Shown here: positions 40,453 to 51,160 of the stretch, one piece after another
How positions within the stretch are numbered: the first letter of the stretch is position 1
Layout of the letters: each line of letters opens with the position of its first letter
Assembly (NCBI RefSeq): GCF_900105675.1
Contig: NZ_LT629786.1
Location: 2,542,001-2,606,000, forward strand
DNA: 64,000 bases
Direction: 5' to 3'
DNA from: Pseudomonas synxantha
GTDB taxonomy: Bacteria > Pseudomonadota > Gammaproteobacteria > Pseudomonadales > Pseudomonadaceae
Notes under the pieces: model-generated
Database searches by the model: none
What the model saw: the letters and a program-made list of their open reading frames with translations, nothing else
What the model was told of the DNA's origin: nothing
Program-made: the position numbers and the translations under genes

Positions 40453-41211
40453 TTAGGGTTCGCTTTGCTTGCGGTTGACCTTGGCCATCGGCATCGGTAC
40501 CAGCTTGCCCATGGGTTGGCGCAGTACCTGGCGCACCGGCCGCAGCCCGACCACGATCTTGCGCGCCACCAATAAATAGAAGCCGCCACCCGAGAGTTGC
40601 CAGGCCCCCGCCCGGCGTTCCCAACCGGCCAGGCGGCCTTGCCACTTGGCCGTCGCCAGCGGCGGACGATAGCACCCGAAGCGGCGTTTCTCCAGCGCAA
40701 AGCCCAGCAGGTTCAGCCAGTCACCTACCCGCGACGGCGAGATGCAGCGCGCCTGGCGCAGGCCGTCATGGGCGAACACACGGCGCAGGCCCCAACTGCT
40801 CCAGGGGTTGATGCCGACAATCAGCAAATGGCCACCAGGGCGCACGCTGCTCGCCGCTTCGCGCAGCAAGCCATGGGGCGACAGGCAAAAATCCAGCCCA
40901 TGCTGCAGCACCACCACATCGGCGGCGTGCTCGCTCAAGGGCCAGGCCTGTTCCTCGCAGACGATTTCCACCCCCGGCAGCGGCGCGCCCAAGCGCACAT
41001 TGCGTTGCACCTGGGGTGCCGATGGCGGGGTTTCGGCCGACGGCCCGTAATGCACCAGGTAGCCACCAAAGAACCGGCCCAGTTCGTCATCGAGCATGCG
41101 TCGTTCTTCATCCAGCAGAAATTGCCCAATCGGCCCGGACAACCATTCGCGGGCCGCACTGATCAGGGCCAGCCACTCAGGATCGGCCTGGGCGAACGCT
41201 TTATCGGTCAT
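40453..41211 (-). CDS. Class I SAM-dependent methyltransferase (PA1814-like), 252 aa
   Basis: This is a conserved Methyltransf_11-type protein. Its recognisable parts are [37 protein letters not shown] and a basic C-terminal tail ([14 protein letters not shown]). GGAG lies six bases before the ATG at 41211. It heads the rnhA-dnaQ unit and is divergent from gloB across 65 bases. The same arrangement occurs in P. aeruginosa (PA1813-PA1816). The substrate is unknown. Confidence 0.8.
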   Translation of the reverse strand: MTDKAFAQADPEWLALISAAREWLSGPIGQFLLDEERRMLDDELGRFFGGYLVHYGPSAETPPSAPQVQRNVRLGAPLPGVEIVCEEQAWPLSEHAADVVVLQHGLDFCLSPHGLLREAASSVRPGGHLLIVGINPWSSWGLRRVFAHDGLRQARCISPSRVGDWLNLLGFALEKRRFGCYRPPLATAKWQGRLAGWERRAGAWQLSGGGFYLLVARKIVVGLRPVRQVLRQPMGKLVPMPMAKVNRKQSEP

Positions 41212-41276
41212 TGCATTCTCCAACTCGCCTAGACGTTCTAAGATGCACCAATGTGTTCAGCTTGGCGAATCGAAGA

Positions 41277-42044
41277 ATGATACAGATCAGTGCCCTACCC
41301 GCCTTCACCGACAACTACATCTGGTTGTTGCAAGACCCCGCCACCCGGCGCTGCGTCGTGGTCGACCCGGGCGATGCCGCGCCAGTGCTGGCCTGGCTCC
41401 AGCAGAACGCGGAGTGGACCCTCAGCGACATTCTGGTCACCCACCATCACCATGATCACGTGGGCGGCGTCGAGCAACTGAAACGGCTGACCGGCGCCAA
41501 GGTCTACGGCCCGGCCAACGAAAAGATCCCGGCGCGGGACGTGGCGCTGCAGGACAATGACCGTATCAACGTGCTGGGCTGGGACTTCGACGTCTACGCC
41601 GTGCCGGGGCATACCCTGGGCCATATCGCCTTTTATCACGAAGGGGTGCTGTTGTGTGGCGATACCTTGTTCGCCGCCGGTTGCGGGCGCCTGTTCGAGG
41701 GCACGCCGGAGCAGATGCATGCCTCCCTGGAACGCCTGGCCGCCCTGCCGGCCGATACGCTGGTGTATTGCACCCATGAATACACACAAAGCAATCTCAA
41801 GTTTGCCCAGGCCGTGGAACCCCACAACGCCGACATTGCCGAACGAGTAGAGAACGTTGCTCGACTGCGGGCTCGCGGCGAGATGACGCTGCCTTCCAAT
41901 CTGGCCCTGGAAAAACGTACCAACCCTTTCCTGCGTACCGCTGAAACATCCGTTAAACAAAAAGCGGACGAACGGAATGGCCGCGGCAACCGCTCTGGGG
42001 CCGAGGTGTTTGCTAGCTTGAGGGCTTGGAAAGATAAGTTCTAA
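41277..42044 (+). CDS. gloB: Hydroxyacylglutathione hydrolase (glyoxalase II), 255 aa
   Basis: This enzyme hydrolyses S-lactoylglutathione to lactate and glutathione, completing methylglyoxal detoxification. The metallo-beta-lactamase metal-binding motif THHHHDH is at residues 55-61, followed by [11 protein letters not shown] and [17 protein letters not shown]. The C-terminal substrate-binding part has the usual RTNPFLR motif. The ATG at 41277 ([16 protein letters not shown]) matches the standard start. The next gene is mltD, 98 bases downstream. Confidence 0.95.
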   Translation: MIQISALPAFTDNYIWLLQDPATRRCVVVDPGDAAPVLAWLQQNAEWTLSDILVTHHHHDHVGGVEQLKRLTGAKVYGPANEKIPARDVALQDNDRINVLGWDFDVYAVPGHTLGHIAFYHEGVLLCGDTLFAAGCGRLFEGTPEQMHASLERLAALPADTLVYCTHEYTQSNLKFAQAVEPHNADIAERVENVARLRARGEMTLPSNLALEKRTNPFLRTAETSVKQKADERNGRGNRSGAEVFASLRAWKDKF

Positions 42045-42142
42045 GAGGACGTATTCTGATACGTAATTTCTGAATGGTTGACCGGAACCGAAGCGCTTTC
42101 TAGAATCGCCCGACATTTTTGCCCGGAACTTACTTCCAGCCA

Positions 42143-43543
42143 ATGTCGTCATCTATTCGTAAATCCATTTCTTCAGACGCATTGACCCGCCTGGCTCAAG
42201 CCGTGGCGGTGGCTGTCTCCGCGACTCTGGCGGGCTGCCAATCGACCCATTACGCTGCACAATCCACCGTGCAACCCAAACCCAATCTTGCTGCCAAGAT
42301 CAAGCAAAAACCTATTTGGCTATCAGAGAAGCCTAGCCCCGAAGTGCCCCAGGATGTCTGGGAACGCATGCGTCGGGGCTTTCAATTGCAGGACGGCGTC
42401 GGCGTCAACCCGCGCATCGAGCAACAGCGCCTGTGGTTCGCCAGCAACCCGTCCTTCCTCGAGAACGCCGGCGAACGCGGCAGCCTCTACATTCATTACA
42501 TCGTCGAACGCCTTGAAGAACGCAACATGCCCCTGGAGCTGGCGCTGCTGCCAGTGATTGAAAGTGCCTACAACCCAATGGCCTATTCGCGCAGCGATGC
42601 AGTCGGCTTGTGGCAGTTCATTCCCTCCACAGGGCGCTACTTCAACCTGCGCCAGACCCGTGCCTACGACGGCCGTCGCGACATTACCGCCTCCACCACC
42701 GCCGCCCTGGACTACCTGACGCGTCTGCATGACATGTTCAACGGCGACTGGCTGCTGGCCCTGGCGGCCTATAACGCCGGTGAGGGCACGGTCAGCCGGG
42801 CCATCGAGCGCAACGAAAAGCTCGGCCTGCCCACCGATTACTGGAACCTGCCCCTGCCCCAGGAAACCAAGGACTACGTGCCCAAGTTCCTGGCCCTGTC
42901 CCAGGTGGTACTGGCGCCTGAGGCCTACGGTGTCAACCTGAACCCGATTGCCAACACGCCGTACTTCGAAGTGGTTGAAGTCAAGCAGAGCATGGACCTG
43001 TCAAGGGTTGCCGCGCTGGCCGAGATCGACGAAGACGAACTGTTCCAGCTCAACCCGGCCTTGAAGCAGCGCACCACCCTGGACGGCCCCCAGCATTTGC
43101 TGGTGCCGACGTCCAAGGCCCAGTTGCTGACCAGCACCCTTTCGACGATGAAGCCCGAAGAATTGCTGAGTATGCGTCCGAAAAAGCCGGTGTTCGACGA
43201 AGTCGAGACCAAGTCGGTGGCCGGGCGCACCCGCAGCTACAAGGTGCGCAGTGGCGACAACCTCACCTTGATCGCCAAGGCCAACAAGGTCGATGTGCAT
43301 GACCTGCAACGCTGGAACAAGCTCAACGGCCAGGCCCTCAAGGTCGGCCAGACCCTGGTGATGCAGGACACTCGTAAAGCCGCGGCGAAAAAACCGGTGC
43401 AGTACAAGGTCAAGAAAGGCGACTCGCTGTACATGGTCGCCAAGCGCTTCAACGTCGAGATGCAACATCTCAAGCGTTGGAACCCGCGCACCGGCCAGGC
43501 CTTGAAGCCTGGGCAGATGCTGGTCGTTTCCGGGCCAAGATAA
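42143..43543 (+). CDS. mltD: Membrane-bound lytic murein transglycosylase D, 466 aa
   Basis: This lipoprotein cleaves peptidoglycan glycan strands. A lipobox LAGC follows a short signal segment (AVAVAVSATLAGC). The transglycosylase domain has PVIESAYNPMAYS (catalytic Glu140), AVGLWQFIPSTG and LALAAYNAGEGTV. Two LysM repeats lie at about residues 363-408 and 418-461 (YKVRSGDNLTLIA, YKVKKGDSLYMVA). The ATG at 42143 was chosen; an upstream TTG gives eight extra residues. It follows gloB as in P. aeruginosa. Confidence 0.94.
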   Translation: MSSSIRKSISSDALTRLAQAVAVAVSATLAGCQSTHYAAQSTVQPKPNLAAKIKQKPIWLSEKPSPEVPQDVWERMRRGFQLQDGVGVNPRIEQQRLWFASNPSFLENAGERGSLYIHYIVERLEERNMPLELALLPVIESAYNPMAYSRSDAVGLWQFIPSTGRYFNLRQTRAYDGRRDITASTTAALDYLTRLHDMFNGDWLLALAAYNAGEGTVSRAIERNEKLGLPTDYWNLPLPQETKDYVPKFLALSQVVLAPEAYGVNLNPIANTPYFEVVEVKQSMDLSRVAALAEIDEDELFQLNPALKQRTTLDGPQHLLVPTSKAQLLTSTLSTMKPEELLSMRPKKPVFDEVETKSVAGRTRSYKVRSGDNLTLIAKANKVDVHDLQRWNKLNGQALKVGQTLVMQDTRKAAAKKPVQYKVKKGDSLYMVAKRFNVEMQHLKRWNPRTGQALKPGQMLVVSGPR

Positions 43544-43567
43544 AGCCTCAAGAACACCGGGAGGCTC

Positions 43568-43655
43568 ATGTGGGAGGGGGCTTGCTCCCGATAGCAGTGG
43601 GTCAGTCAGCCTGGTATTGACTGACACACCGCTATCGGGAGGCTCCCTCCCACAT
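43568..43655. repeat. REP pair (BIME-like)
   Basis: The left copy is ATGTGGGAGGGGGCTTGCTC. The right, inverted copy is degenerate (ATCGGGAGGCTCCCTCCCAC), having lost part of its centre. It lies 24 bases after mltD and before the npp operon promoter region. Confidence 0.82.
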
Positions 43656-43750
43656 TGAGTCTCCAGTGCTCTCAGCAGCCTTTTTCCAACCGGAACAAGC
43701 TGTTACTGTACCGATCATAAAGCCCAAGCCGCCTGGATCGGATCTCTGAC

Positions 43751-45586
43751 TTGAAGCGTCCTCTCCTTCTACTAATAAGTCTGGCCTTGAGCTTTGCGGC
43801 GAACGCGACGATTACCGAGAGCCACGGTTACGCGCAGTTCGGCTCACTCAAGTACCCGGCCAAATTCACCCATTACGATTGGGTAAATCCTGCAGCGCCC
43901 AAAGGCGGAACCCTGCGGATCATGGGATTTGGCACCTTCGATACCCTCAACCCTTATACTTTCAAGGGTACCAGCCCGGTGGCCACCGGCAATTTCCTGC
44001 AATACGGCGTCAATGAGCTGAACGAACCCTTGATGGTCGGCACCGGCCAATACGCGCCATCCGGCGACGAGCCCACCTCCAGCTACGGCCTGATTGCCCA
44101 GTCAGTGGAATACAGCGAAGACCGCAGCTGGGTGGTCTTCAACTTGCGCCCCGAGGCGCGCTTTCACGATGGCAAGCCGATCACTGCCGATGACGTGGCA
44201 TTTTCCTATCGCACCCTGCTGACCGAAGGCCACCCCCAATACCGCACCAACCTGCAGGAAGTGGCGCGGGTGGATATCCTCAACCGGCACCGCATCCGCT
44301 TTGTATTCAAGCGTGCCGGCAACCCATTGCTGATCCTGCGCCTGGGCGAGCTTCCGGTGCTGCCCATGCACTACTGGAAGAACCGCGATTTCAAGGCCAC
44401 CACCTTCGAGCCGCCGCTGGGCAGCGGGCCTTATCGCATCACCAAGGTCACCCCTGGCCGGCAACTGGTGTTCGAGCGGGTCAAGGATTACTGGGGCAAG
44501 GACCTGCCGGTCAACCGCGGCTTCTATAACTACGACAAAGTCGAAGTGGAGTTCTATCGCGACAGCGACGTGGCCTTTGAAGCCTTCAAGGCCGGCGAAT
44601 TCGACATCTATATCGAACACCAGGCCAAGAACTGGGCCACGGGCTACAACTTCCCGGCGGTCAATCGCGGTGACGTGATCAAGGCGCAGATTGCCCATCA
44701 GATTCCCACCCAGAGCCAGGGGCTGTTCATGAACACCCGGCGTCCCGCGTTCAGCCAGGCCAAGGTGCGCGAAGCCCTGGGGTTGATGTTCGATTTCGAA
44801 TGGACCAACCGCACCCTGTTCAGCAACGCCTATAAGCGTTCGGTGAGCTATTACCCCAATAGCGAATTCTCGGCCAGCGGCCTGCCGACCGGGCATGAGT
44901 GGTTGATGCTTTCCCCTTACCGCGACCAATTGCCAGCCGCCCTCTTCACCCAACCCTTCAACCTGCCGCAAACCGACGGTCGCGGCATCCCCCGCGACAC
45001 CCTGCGCCGCGCCCTGGCCTTGCTCGGCGACGCCGGCTGGAAGCTGTCGGGACAAGGGCAGCGCCTGCTCAACAAGGACGGGCAACCGTTGCGCCTGGAG
45101 ATCCTGTTGGTCAACCCGAACCTGGAGCGCATCCTGCAACCTTATGTCGAAAATCTGACCCGCATCGGCATCGACGCCCGCTTGCGCACGGTCGACCGTG
45201 CACAGTACAAACAGCGCCTCGATCAATTCGATTTCGACATGATTCTGATGACCCTCAACCAGACCTTAAGCCCCGGTCTTGAACAGTGGCAGTACTTCCA
45301 CTCCAGCCAGGCCGCGATCAAGGGCAGCAAGAATTACGCGGGTATCGCCAACCCGGTGGTCGATCACCTGCTGGACCAACTGCTGGCGGCGCAGACCCGC
45401 GAAGAACAACTGGCCGCCGGCCGTGCCCTGGACCGTGTGCTGCTGTGGCAGCACTACAGCATTCCCAACTGGTACCTCAACTATCATCGCCTGGCGTACC
45501 GCAACCGGTTCGCCTTCGTCACCACGCCGCCCTATAGCCTGGGCCTGAGCGCGTGGTGGCTGAAAGCTTCGGAGAAAGCCCAATGA
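43751..45586 (+). CDS. nppA1: Peptide/nucleoside-antibiotic ABC transporter substrate-binding protein NppA1-like, 611 aa
   Basis: This is a periplasmic receptor of the SBP_bac_5 family. A signal peptide (MKRPLLLLISLALSFAANA) starts at a TTG codon; no better start is in frame. Family segments include YAQFGSLKYPAKF, NPAAPKGGTLRIMGFGTFD, RPEARFHDGKPITADDV and GSGPYRITKV. It is about half identical by eye to the next gene product, so the pair arose by tandem duplication. The order A1-A2-B-C-D matches P. aeruginosa PA1811-PA1807, which takes up di- and tripeptides and peptidyl nucleoside antibiotics. Its stop overlaps the next start by four bases. Confidence 0.88.
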   Translation: MKRPLLLLISLALSFAANATITESHGYAQFGSLKYPAKFTHYDWVNPAAPKGGTLRIMGFGTFDTLNPYTFKGTSPVATGNFLQYGVNELNEPLMVGTGQYAPSGDEPTSSYGLIAQSVEYSEDRSWVVFNLRPEARFHDGKPITADDVAFSYRTLLTEGHPQYRTNLQEVARVDILNRHRIRFVFKRAGNPLLILRLGELPVLPMHYWKNRDFKATTFEPPLGSGPYRITKVTPGRQLVFERVKDYWGKDLPVNRGFYNYDKVEVEFYRDSDVAFEAFKAGEFDIYIEHQAKNWATGYNFPAVNRGDVIKAQIAHQIPTQSQGLFMNTRRPAFSQAKVREALGLMFDFEWTNRTLFSNAYKRSVSYYPNSEFSASGLPTGHEWLMLSPYRDQLPAALFTQPFNLPQTDGRGIPRDTLRRALALLGDAGWKLSGQGQRLLNKDGQPLRLEILLVNPNLERILQPYVENLTRIGIDARLRTVDRAQYKQRLDQFDFDMILMTLNQTLSPGLEQWQYFHSSQAAIKGSKNYAGIANPVVDHLLDQLLAAQTREEQLAAGRALDRVLLWQHYSIPNWYLNYHRLAYRNRFAFVTTPPYSLGLSAWWLKASEKAQ

Positions 45587-47421
45587 TGTCTTTGCGTACT
45601 ACCCTGCTCGCCAGCCTGTTGCTGTGCACCGCGGCCCAAGCCGCCCCGCAACATGCGCTGACCCTCTACAACGAGCCACCCAAGTACCCCGCCGACTTCA
45701 AGCATTTTGACTACGTAAACCCCGACGCCCCCAAGGGCGGCACCTTCCGTGAATCGGCCATGGGCGGTTTCGACAGCCTCAACCTCTACATCAGCAAGGG
45801 CGTGCCGGCGGATAACCTGCAGTTGATCTACGACACCCTGGCCGTGCAAAGCCTGGATGAGCCCATTACCGAATACGGCCTGGTGGCCGGCAAGATCGAA
45901 AAGGCCCCGGACAACAGCTGGGTGCGTTTCTACCTGCGCCCCGAGGCGCGCTTCCACGATGGCCACCCGATCCGCGCCGAAGACGTGGTATTCACCTTCC
46001 AGACCCTGATCAAGGACGGCAACCCGCTGTACCGCAACTACTACGCCGACGTCGATGAAGTGGTGGCCGAAGACCCGCTACGTGTGTTGTTCAAGTTCAA
46101 GCGTACCAACAACCGTGAATTGCCGCTGATCCTCGGGCAATTGCCGGTACTGCCCAAGCACTGGTGGGCGACCCGCGATTTTTCCAAGGGCAACCTGGAA
46201 ATTCCCCTGGGCAGCGGGCCGTACCAGGTGGCAGAGGTCAAGCCCGGACGCATGATCCGCTACGAGCGGGTCAAGGACTACTGGGCCAAGGACCTGCCGG
46301 TGACCAAGGGCTTCTACAATTTCGATACCCGCATTACCGACTACTACCGCGACAGTACCGTGTCCCTGGAGGCCTTGAAGGCCGGGCAGTTCGACTACTG
46401 GCTGGAGTTCAGCGCGAAGAACTGGGCCAATGCCTACAATATTCCGGCAGTGACCCAGGGCCGCTTGATCAAGGAAGAAATCCCCAACGGCAATCCCACC
46501 GGGATGCAGGGCTTCGTGTTCAACACACGCAAGCCGATGTTCCAGGATGTAAGGGTGCGCAAGGCCATCAGCCTGTTGCTGGATTTCGAATGGAGCAACA
46601 AGCAGCTGTTCAATGGCGCCTACACCCGCACGCGCAGCTACTTTGAAAATTCGGAAATGGCCGCCACCGGTTTACCCGGCCCGGATGAGCTGGCGATCCT
46701 TGAACCCTTGCGCGACAAGATCCCTGCCGAAGTCTTCACCCAGGCTTTCGAGCCGTCCAGAACCGACGGCAGCGGCATGATCCGCACCCAGCAGCGCGAG
46801 GCTTACCAACTGCTGCAAGAGGCCGGCTGGAAGATCGTCGATGACAAGATGGTCGACACCACCGGCAAGCCGGTGACCATCGAGTTCCTGCTGGCCCAGA
46901 CCGAGTTCGAACGCATCCTGCTGCCGTTCAAGCGCAACCTGGCGGACCTGGGCATCGATCTGGTGATTCGTCGGGTGGATGTCTCGCAGTTCATTAACCG
47001 TCTGCGCTCGCGGGACTTCGACATGCTGGTGGGCAGCTTTCCGCAATCCACTTCGCCGGGTAACGAACAGCGCGAATTCTGGAAATCCTCCAGCGCCGAC
47101 AAGCCCGGCAGTCGCAACTACATGGGCCTCAAGGACCCCGCCGTCGACCAGTTGGTGGAAGAGCTGATCGACGCCGGTTCGCGCCAAAGCCTGATAGCCC
47201 ACGCCAGGGCGCTGGATCGCGTACTCCAGTTTGGTTACTACGTAATTCCCAACTGGCACATCAAGACCTTCCGCGTGGCGTACTGGGACCATTTGGGCCA
47301 TCCGAAGGTCTCACCACGCTACGACGTGGGCACGGCCACCTGGTGGGCCAAACCCGACGTCAAACCGGCGGTCTCCCTGGACACCACGCAAAACGCCGAT
47401 ACGGCGAGCGGAGGCAATTGA
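45583..47421 (+). CDS. nppA2: ABC transporter substrate-binding protein NppA2-like, 612 aa
   Basis: This is the second SBP_bac_5 receptor of the operon, with signal peptide MMSLRTTLLASLLLCTAAQA. It shares the blocks NPDAPKGGTFRESAMGGFDS, RPEARFHDGHPIRAEDV and GSGPYQVAEVKPGRM with the upstream paralogue. The ATG at 45583 overlaps the previous stop (ATGA), with GGAG eight bases before it, so translation is coupled. Two paralogous receptors may broaden ligand range for one permease. The next gene begins directly after its stop. Confidence 0.9.
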   Translation: MMSLRTTLLASLLLCTAAQAAPQHALTLYNEPPKYPADFKHFDYVNPDAPKGGTFRESAMGGFDSLNLYISKGVPADNLQLIYDTLAVQSLDEPITEYGLVAGKIEKAPDNSWVRFYLRPEARFHDGHPIRAEDVVFTFQTLIKDGNPLYRNYYADVDEVVAEDPLRVLFKFKRTNNRELPLILGQLPVLPKHWWATRDFSKGNLEIPLGSGPYQVAEVKPGRMIRYERVKDYWAKDLPVTKGFYNFDTRITDYYRDSTVSLEALKAGQFDYWLEFSAKNWANAYNIPAVTQGRLIKEEIPNGNPTGMQGFVFNTRKPMFQDVRVRKAISLLLDFEWSNKQLFNGAYTRTRSYFENSEMAATGLPGPDELAILEPLRDKIPAEVFTQAFEPSRTDGSGMIRTQQREAYQLLQEAGWKIVDDKMVDTTGKPVTIEFLLAQTEFERILLPFKRNLADLGIDLVIRRVDVSQFINRLRSRDFDMLVGSFPQSTSPGNEQREFWKSSSADKPGSRNYMGLKDPAVDQLVEELIDAGSRQSLIAHARALDRVLQFGYYVIPNWHIKTFRVAYWDHLGHPKVSPRYDVGTATWWAKPDVKPAVSLDTTQNADTASGGN

Positions 47422-48495
47422 ATGCTGGCCTATATTGTTCGCCGCCTGTTGCTGATCATCCCCACGCTGTTCGGGATCTTGCTGATCAACTTCGTCATTA
47501 TCCAGGCGGCCCCCGGGGGCCCAGTGGAGCAGATGATCGCCAAGCTCGAAGGTTTTGACGGCGCCACCAGCCGCATCGCCGGCGGCGGTGCCGAAGTCGC
47601 GGTGGCCGGTTCCAGCTACCGTGGTGCCCAGGGCCTGGACCCGGCGCTGATCCAGGAAATCGAAAAGATGTACGGCTTCGACAAATCGGCGCCGGAACGT
47701 TTGTGGATCATGGTCAAGAACTACGCCCAGCTGGATTTCGGCGACAGCTTCTTCCGTGACGCCAAGGTCATCGACCTGATCAAGGAAAAGATGCCGGTGT
47801 CCATCTCCCTCGGGCTATGGAGCACCCTGATCATGTACCTGGTGTCGATCCCCCTGGGGATCGCCAAGGCTACACGCCACGGTAGCCACTTCGATGTGTG
47901 GACCAGCTCGGCGATCATCGTCGGCTATGCGATCCCGGCGTTCCTGTTTGCAATCCTGCTGATCGTAGTGTTTGCCGGAGGCAGCTACCTGGACTGGTTC
48001 CCGTTGCGCGGCCTGACCTCCAACAACTTCGATGAGTTGAGTTGGAGCGGCAAGATCCTCGATTACTTCTGGCACCTGGCGCTGCCTGTCACCGCGCTGG
48101 TGATCGGCAACTTCGCAACCATGACCCTGCTGACCAAAAACAGCTTTCTTGACGAGATCAACAAGCAATACGTGGTCACCGCCAAGGCCAAGGGGTTGAC
48201 CAACCACCGCGTGCTCTATGGCCACGTGTTCCGCAACGCCATGCTGCTGGTAATCGCCGGTTTCCCTTCGGCCTTCATCGGCATCTTCTTTACCGGCTCG
48301 TTGCTGGTGGAAGTGATCTTCTCCCTCGACGGCCTGGGCCTGATGAGCTTTGAAGCGGCGATCAACCGCGATTATCCGGTGGTGTTCGGCACGCTGTTTA
48401 TCTTCACCCTGCTGGGGCTGGTCGTGAAACTGATCGGTGACCTCACCTATACCCTGGTCGATCCGCGTATCGACTTCGCCAGCCGGGAGCATTGA
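47422..48495 (+). CDS. nppB: ABC transporter permease NppB-like (YejB family), 357 aa
   Basis: This inner-membrane permease begins with the family's typical first helix ([20 protein letters not shown]). The periplasmic loop includes APGGPVEQM. Later helices carry the cytoplasmic coupling region ([20 protein letters not shown]), and the protein ends [12 protein letters not shown]. It begins immediately after the nppA2 stop and ends one base before the start of nppC. The long first periplasmic loop is usual for YejB-type permeases. Confidence 0.92.
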   Translation: MLAYIVRRLLLIIPTLFGILLINFVIIQAAPGGPVEQMIAKLEGFDGATSRIAGGGAEVAVAGSSYRGAQGLDPALIQEIEKMYGFDKSAPERLWIMVKNYAQLDFGDSFFRDAKVIDLIKEKMPVSISLGLWSTLIMYLVSIPLGIAKATRHGSHFDVWTSSAIIVGYAIPAFLFAILLIVVFAGGSYLDWFPLRGLTSNNFDELSWSGKILDYFWHLALPVTALVIGNFATMTLLTKNSFLDEINKQYVVTAKAKGLTNHRVLYGHVFRNAMLLVIAGFPSAFIGIFFTGSLLVEVIFSLDGLGLMSFEAAINRDYPVVFGTLFIFTLLGLVVKLIGDLTYTLVDPRIDFASREH

Positions 48496-48496
48496 G

Positions 48497-49516
48497 ATGA
48501 ACCTGTCCCCCCTCAATCGCCGCCGGTTCGAGCGGTTCAAGGCCAACAAGCGTGGCTGGTGGTCGCTGTGGCTGTTCCTGGTCCTGTTCGTACTGAGCCT
48601 GGGCGCCGAGTTGATCGCCAACGATAAGCCCCTGGCCGTACACTTCGATGGCGGCTGGTACTTCCCGGCGCTCAAGCGCTACCCGGAGACCACCTTCGGC
48701 GGCGAGTTCCCCCTGGAAGCCAACTACAAGAGCCCGTACATCCAGGAGTTACTCAAGGCCAAGGACGCCTGGACGCTCTGGGCGCCAATCCCGTTCAGCT
48801 ACCAAAGCATCAACTACGACCTGAAGGTCCCCGCCCCCGCGCCCCCCTCGAGCACCAACCTGCTGGGCACCGATGATCAGGGCCGTGATGTGCTGGCGCG
48901 AGTAATCTATGGTTTTCGCGTATCGGTGCTGTTTGCCCTGACCCTGACCGTGCTCAGTTCGATCATCGGCGTGATTGCCGGTGCCTTGCAGGGCTTCTAC
49001 GGCGGCTGGGTCGACCTGGCCGGCCAGCGCTTTCTGGAGATCTGGTCGGGGCTGCCGGTGCTCTACCTGCTGATAATCCTCGCCAGCTTCGTGCAGCCCA
49101 ACTTCTGGTGGCTGCTGGGGATCATGCTGTTGTTTTCGTGGATGAGCCTGGTGGACGTGGTGCGTGCCGAGTTCCTGCGTGGGCGCAACCTCGAATACGT
49201 GCGTGCGGCACGGGCGTTGGGCATGCAGAACGGCGCGATCATGTTCCGTCATATCCTGCCCAATGCGATGGTCTCGACCATGACCTTCCTGCCGTTCATC
49301 CTCACCGGCGCCATCGGCACCCTCACCGCCCTGGACTTCCTTGGCTTTGGCCTGCCGGCCGGTTCGCCATCACTGGGTGAGCTGGTGGCCCAGGGCAAAT
49401 CCAACCTGCAGGCGCCGTGGCTGGGCATGAGTGCCTTCGCGGTACTGGCGATCATGTTGAGTTTGCTGGTGTTTATCGGCGAGTCCGCTCGCGATGCGTT
49501 CGACCCGAGGAAATGA
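48497..49516 (+). CDS. nppC: ABC transporter permease NppC-like (YejE family), 339 aa
   Basis: This is the second permease subunit. NRRRFERFKANKRGWWSLW at the N-terminus is followed by a long periplasmic stretch (GGWYFPALKRYPETTFGGEF) and then LGTDDQGRDVLARVIYG, typical of YejE and DppC. The coupling loop is RAARALGMQNGAIMFRHILP. The ATG at 48497 lies one base after the nppB stop. The earlier in-frame start would overlap nppB by 59 bases and lacks family sequence. Confidence 0.92.
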   Translation: MNLSPLNRRRFERFKANKRGWWSLWLFLVLFVLSLGAELIANDKPLAVHFDGGWYFPALKRYPETTFGGEFPLEANYKSPYIQELLKAKDAWTLWAPIPFSYQSINYDLKVPAPAPPSSTNLLGTDDQGRDVLARVIYGFRVSVLFALTLTVLSSIIGVIAGALQGFYGGWVDLAGQRFLEIWSGLPVLYLLIILASFVQPNFWWLLGIMLLFSWMSLVDVVRAEFLRGRNLEYVRAARALGMQNGAIMFRHILPNAMVSTMTFLPFILTGAIGTLTALDFLGFGLPAGSPSLGELVAQGKSNLQAPWLGMSAFAVLAIMLSLLVFIGESARDAFDPRK

Positions 49517-49517
49517 G

Positions 49518-51119
49518 ATGACTCAGGACAATCTGATCGAAATCCGCGACCTGAGTGTCGAGTTCGTCACGGGTGAGCAACACCATCGCGTGGTCAATCA
49601 CGTCAGCTTCGACATCAAGCGTGGCGAAACCCTGGCGTTGGTAGGTGAAAGCGGTTCCGGCAAATCGGTGACGGCCCATTCGATCCTGCGCCTGCTGCCC
49701 TACCCGTTGGCAAGGCACCCGTCCGGCACCATCGAATATGCCGGGCAAGACCTGCTGACCCTGAAAGAAAAAACCCTGCGGCATATTCGCGGCAACCGTA
49801 TCGCAATGATCTTCCAGGAGCCGATGACCTCGTTGAATCCGTTGCATTGCATCGAGAAACAGATCAACGAAGTGCTCGGCTTGCACAAGGGCCTCACCGG
49901 TAAGGTCGCCACCCTGCGCACCCTGGAGTTGCTGGAACTGGTGGGCATCCCCGAGCCGCACAAGCGCCTAAAGGCCCTGCCCCACGAATTGTCCGGCGGC
50001 CAGCGCCAGCGGGTGATGATCGCCATGGCCCTGGCCAACGAGCCGGAACTGCTGATTGCCGATGAGCCGACCACGGCCCTCGACGTCACTGTGCAGTTGA
50101 AGATCCTCGAACTACTAAAGGAGTTGCAGGCCCGGCTGGGCATGGCGCTGCTGCTGATCAGCCACGACCTCAACCTGGTGCGACGCATCGCCCACCGCGT
50201 GTGCGTGATGCAACAGGGCTGCATCGTCGAGCAGGCCGATTGCGAGACGCTGTTCCAGTCACCCCAGCATCCCTACACCCAGGAGTTGCTGGCGGCGGAG
50301 CCCAGCGGTGGGCCGGCCAACAACGCGGTAGGGCCAGCGTTGTTGGAAGTCGACAACCTGAAAGTCTGGTTTCCGATCAAGAAAGGTTTCTTGCGCAACA
50401 CCGTCGACTACGTCAAGGCCGTGGACGGGATCAACTTCAGCCTGCCCCAGGGGCAGACCCTGGGCATTGTGGGTGAAAGCGGCTCGGGCAAGTCCACCCT
50501 GGGACTGGCCATCTTGCGCTTGATCGGCAGCCAAGGCGGGATTCGCTTCGAAGGCCAGCAACTGGACAAGCTCAGCCAGCAACAGGTGCGCCCATTGCGC
50601 CGGGAAATGCAGGTGGTGTTCCAGGATCCGTTCGGCAGCCTGAGCCCACGTATGTGCGTCAGCGAGATCGTCGGCGAGGGCCTGCGCATCCACAAGATGG
50701 GCACACCTGCCGAGCAGGAAGCAGCGATCATCGCGGCGCTCAAGGAGGTGGGCCTGGATCCCGAATCCCGCCATCGTTACCCCCATGAATTCTCCGGCGG
50801 CCAACGCCAGCGCATCGCCATCGCCCGCGCCCTGGTGCTCAAGCCGCGCCTGATCCTGCTGGACGAACCCACCTCGGCCCTGGACCGCACGGTACAACGC
50901 CAGGTGGTGGAATTGCTGCGCGGCCTGCAGGCCAAGTACAACCTGACCTACCTGTTTATCAGCCATGACCTGGCGGTGGTGAACGCGCTGAGTCACCAGT
51001 TGATGGTGGTCAAGCAAGGCCAGGTGGTGGAGCAAGGTGATGCGCGAGATATTTTTGCTGCCCCGCAGCACGCCTACACGCGGCAGTTGCTCAAGGCGGC
51101 CTTCCTCGTGCCTGCCTGA
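49518..51119 (+). CDS. nppD: ABC transporter ATP-binding protein NppD-like (YejF family), two nucleotide-binding domains, 533 aa
   Basis: This double ATPase subunit energises the NppABC importer. The first domain has Walker [11 protein letters not shown], signature [12 protein letters not shown] and Walker [13 protein letters not shown]. The second has [23 protein letters not shown] and [12 protein letters not shown]. Both are intact. It starts one base after nppC and is the last gene of the operon. In P. aeruginosa the next gene is fabI, as I recall; here a large accessory gene follows instead. Confidence 0.94.
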   Translation: MTQDNLIEIRDLSVEFVTGEQHHRVVNHVSFDIKRGETLALVGESGSGKSVTAHSILRLLPYPLARHPSGTIEYAGQDLLTLKEKTLRHIRGNRIAMIFQEPMTSLNPLHCIEKQINEVLGLHKGLTGKVATLRTLELLELVGIPEPHKRLKALPHELSGGQRQRVMIAMALANEPELLIADEPTTALDVTVQLKILELLKELQARLGMALLLISHDLNLVRRIAHRVCVMQQGCIVEQADCETLFQSPQHPYTQELLAAEPSGGPANNAVGPALLEVDNLKVWFPIKKGFLRNTVDYVKAVDGINFSLPQGQTLGIVGESGSGKSTLGLAILRLIGSQGGIRFEGQQLDKLSQQQVRPLRREMQVVFQDPFGSLSPRMCVSEIVGEGLRIHKMGTPAEQEAAIIAALKEVGLDPESRHRYPHEFSGGQRQRIAIARALVLKPRLILLDEPTSALDRTVQRQVVELLRGLQAKYNLTYLFISHDLAVVNALSHQLMVVKQGQVVEQGDARDIFAAPQHAYTRQLLKAAFLVPA

Positions 51120-51160
51120 CGGAACACGGGGCGAAATATGGCAATGGCTTGCTCTCTTAT

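Noticed and set aside
42050..42070. Small palindrome after gloB (ACGTAT-TCTG-ATACGT) as a terminator
   Set aside because: The 6-bp AT-rich stem without a T-run is too weak to support the call.
44102..45226. 374-codon frame antisense to nppA1
   Set aside because: It mirrors the nppA1 codon pattern and lacks any family motif; other antisense frames over metH, gloB, nppB and nppD are rejected for the same reason.
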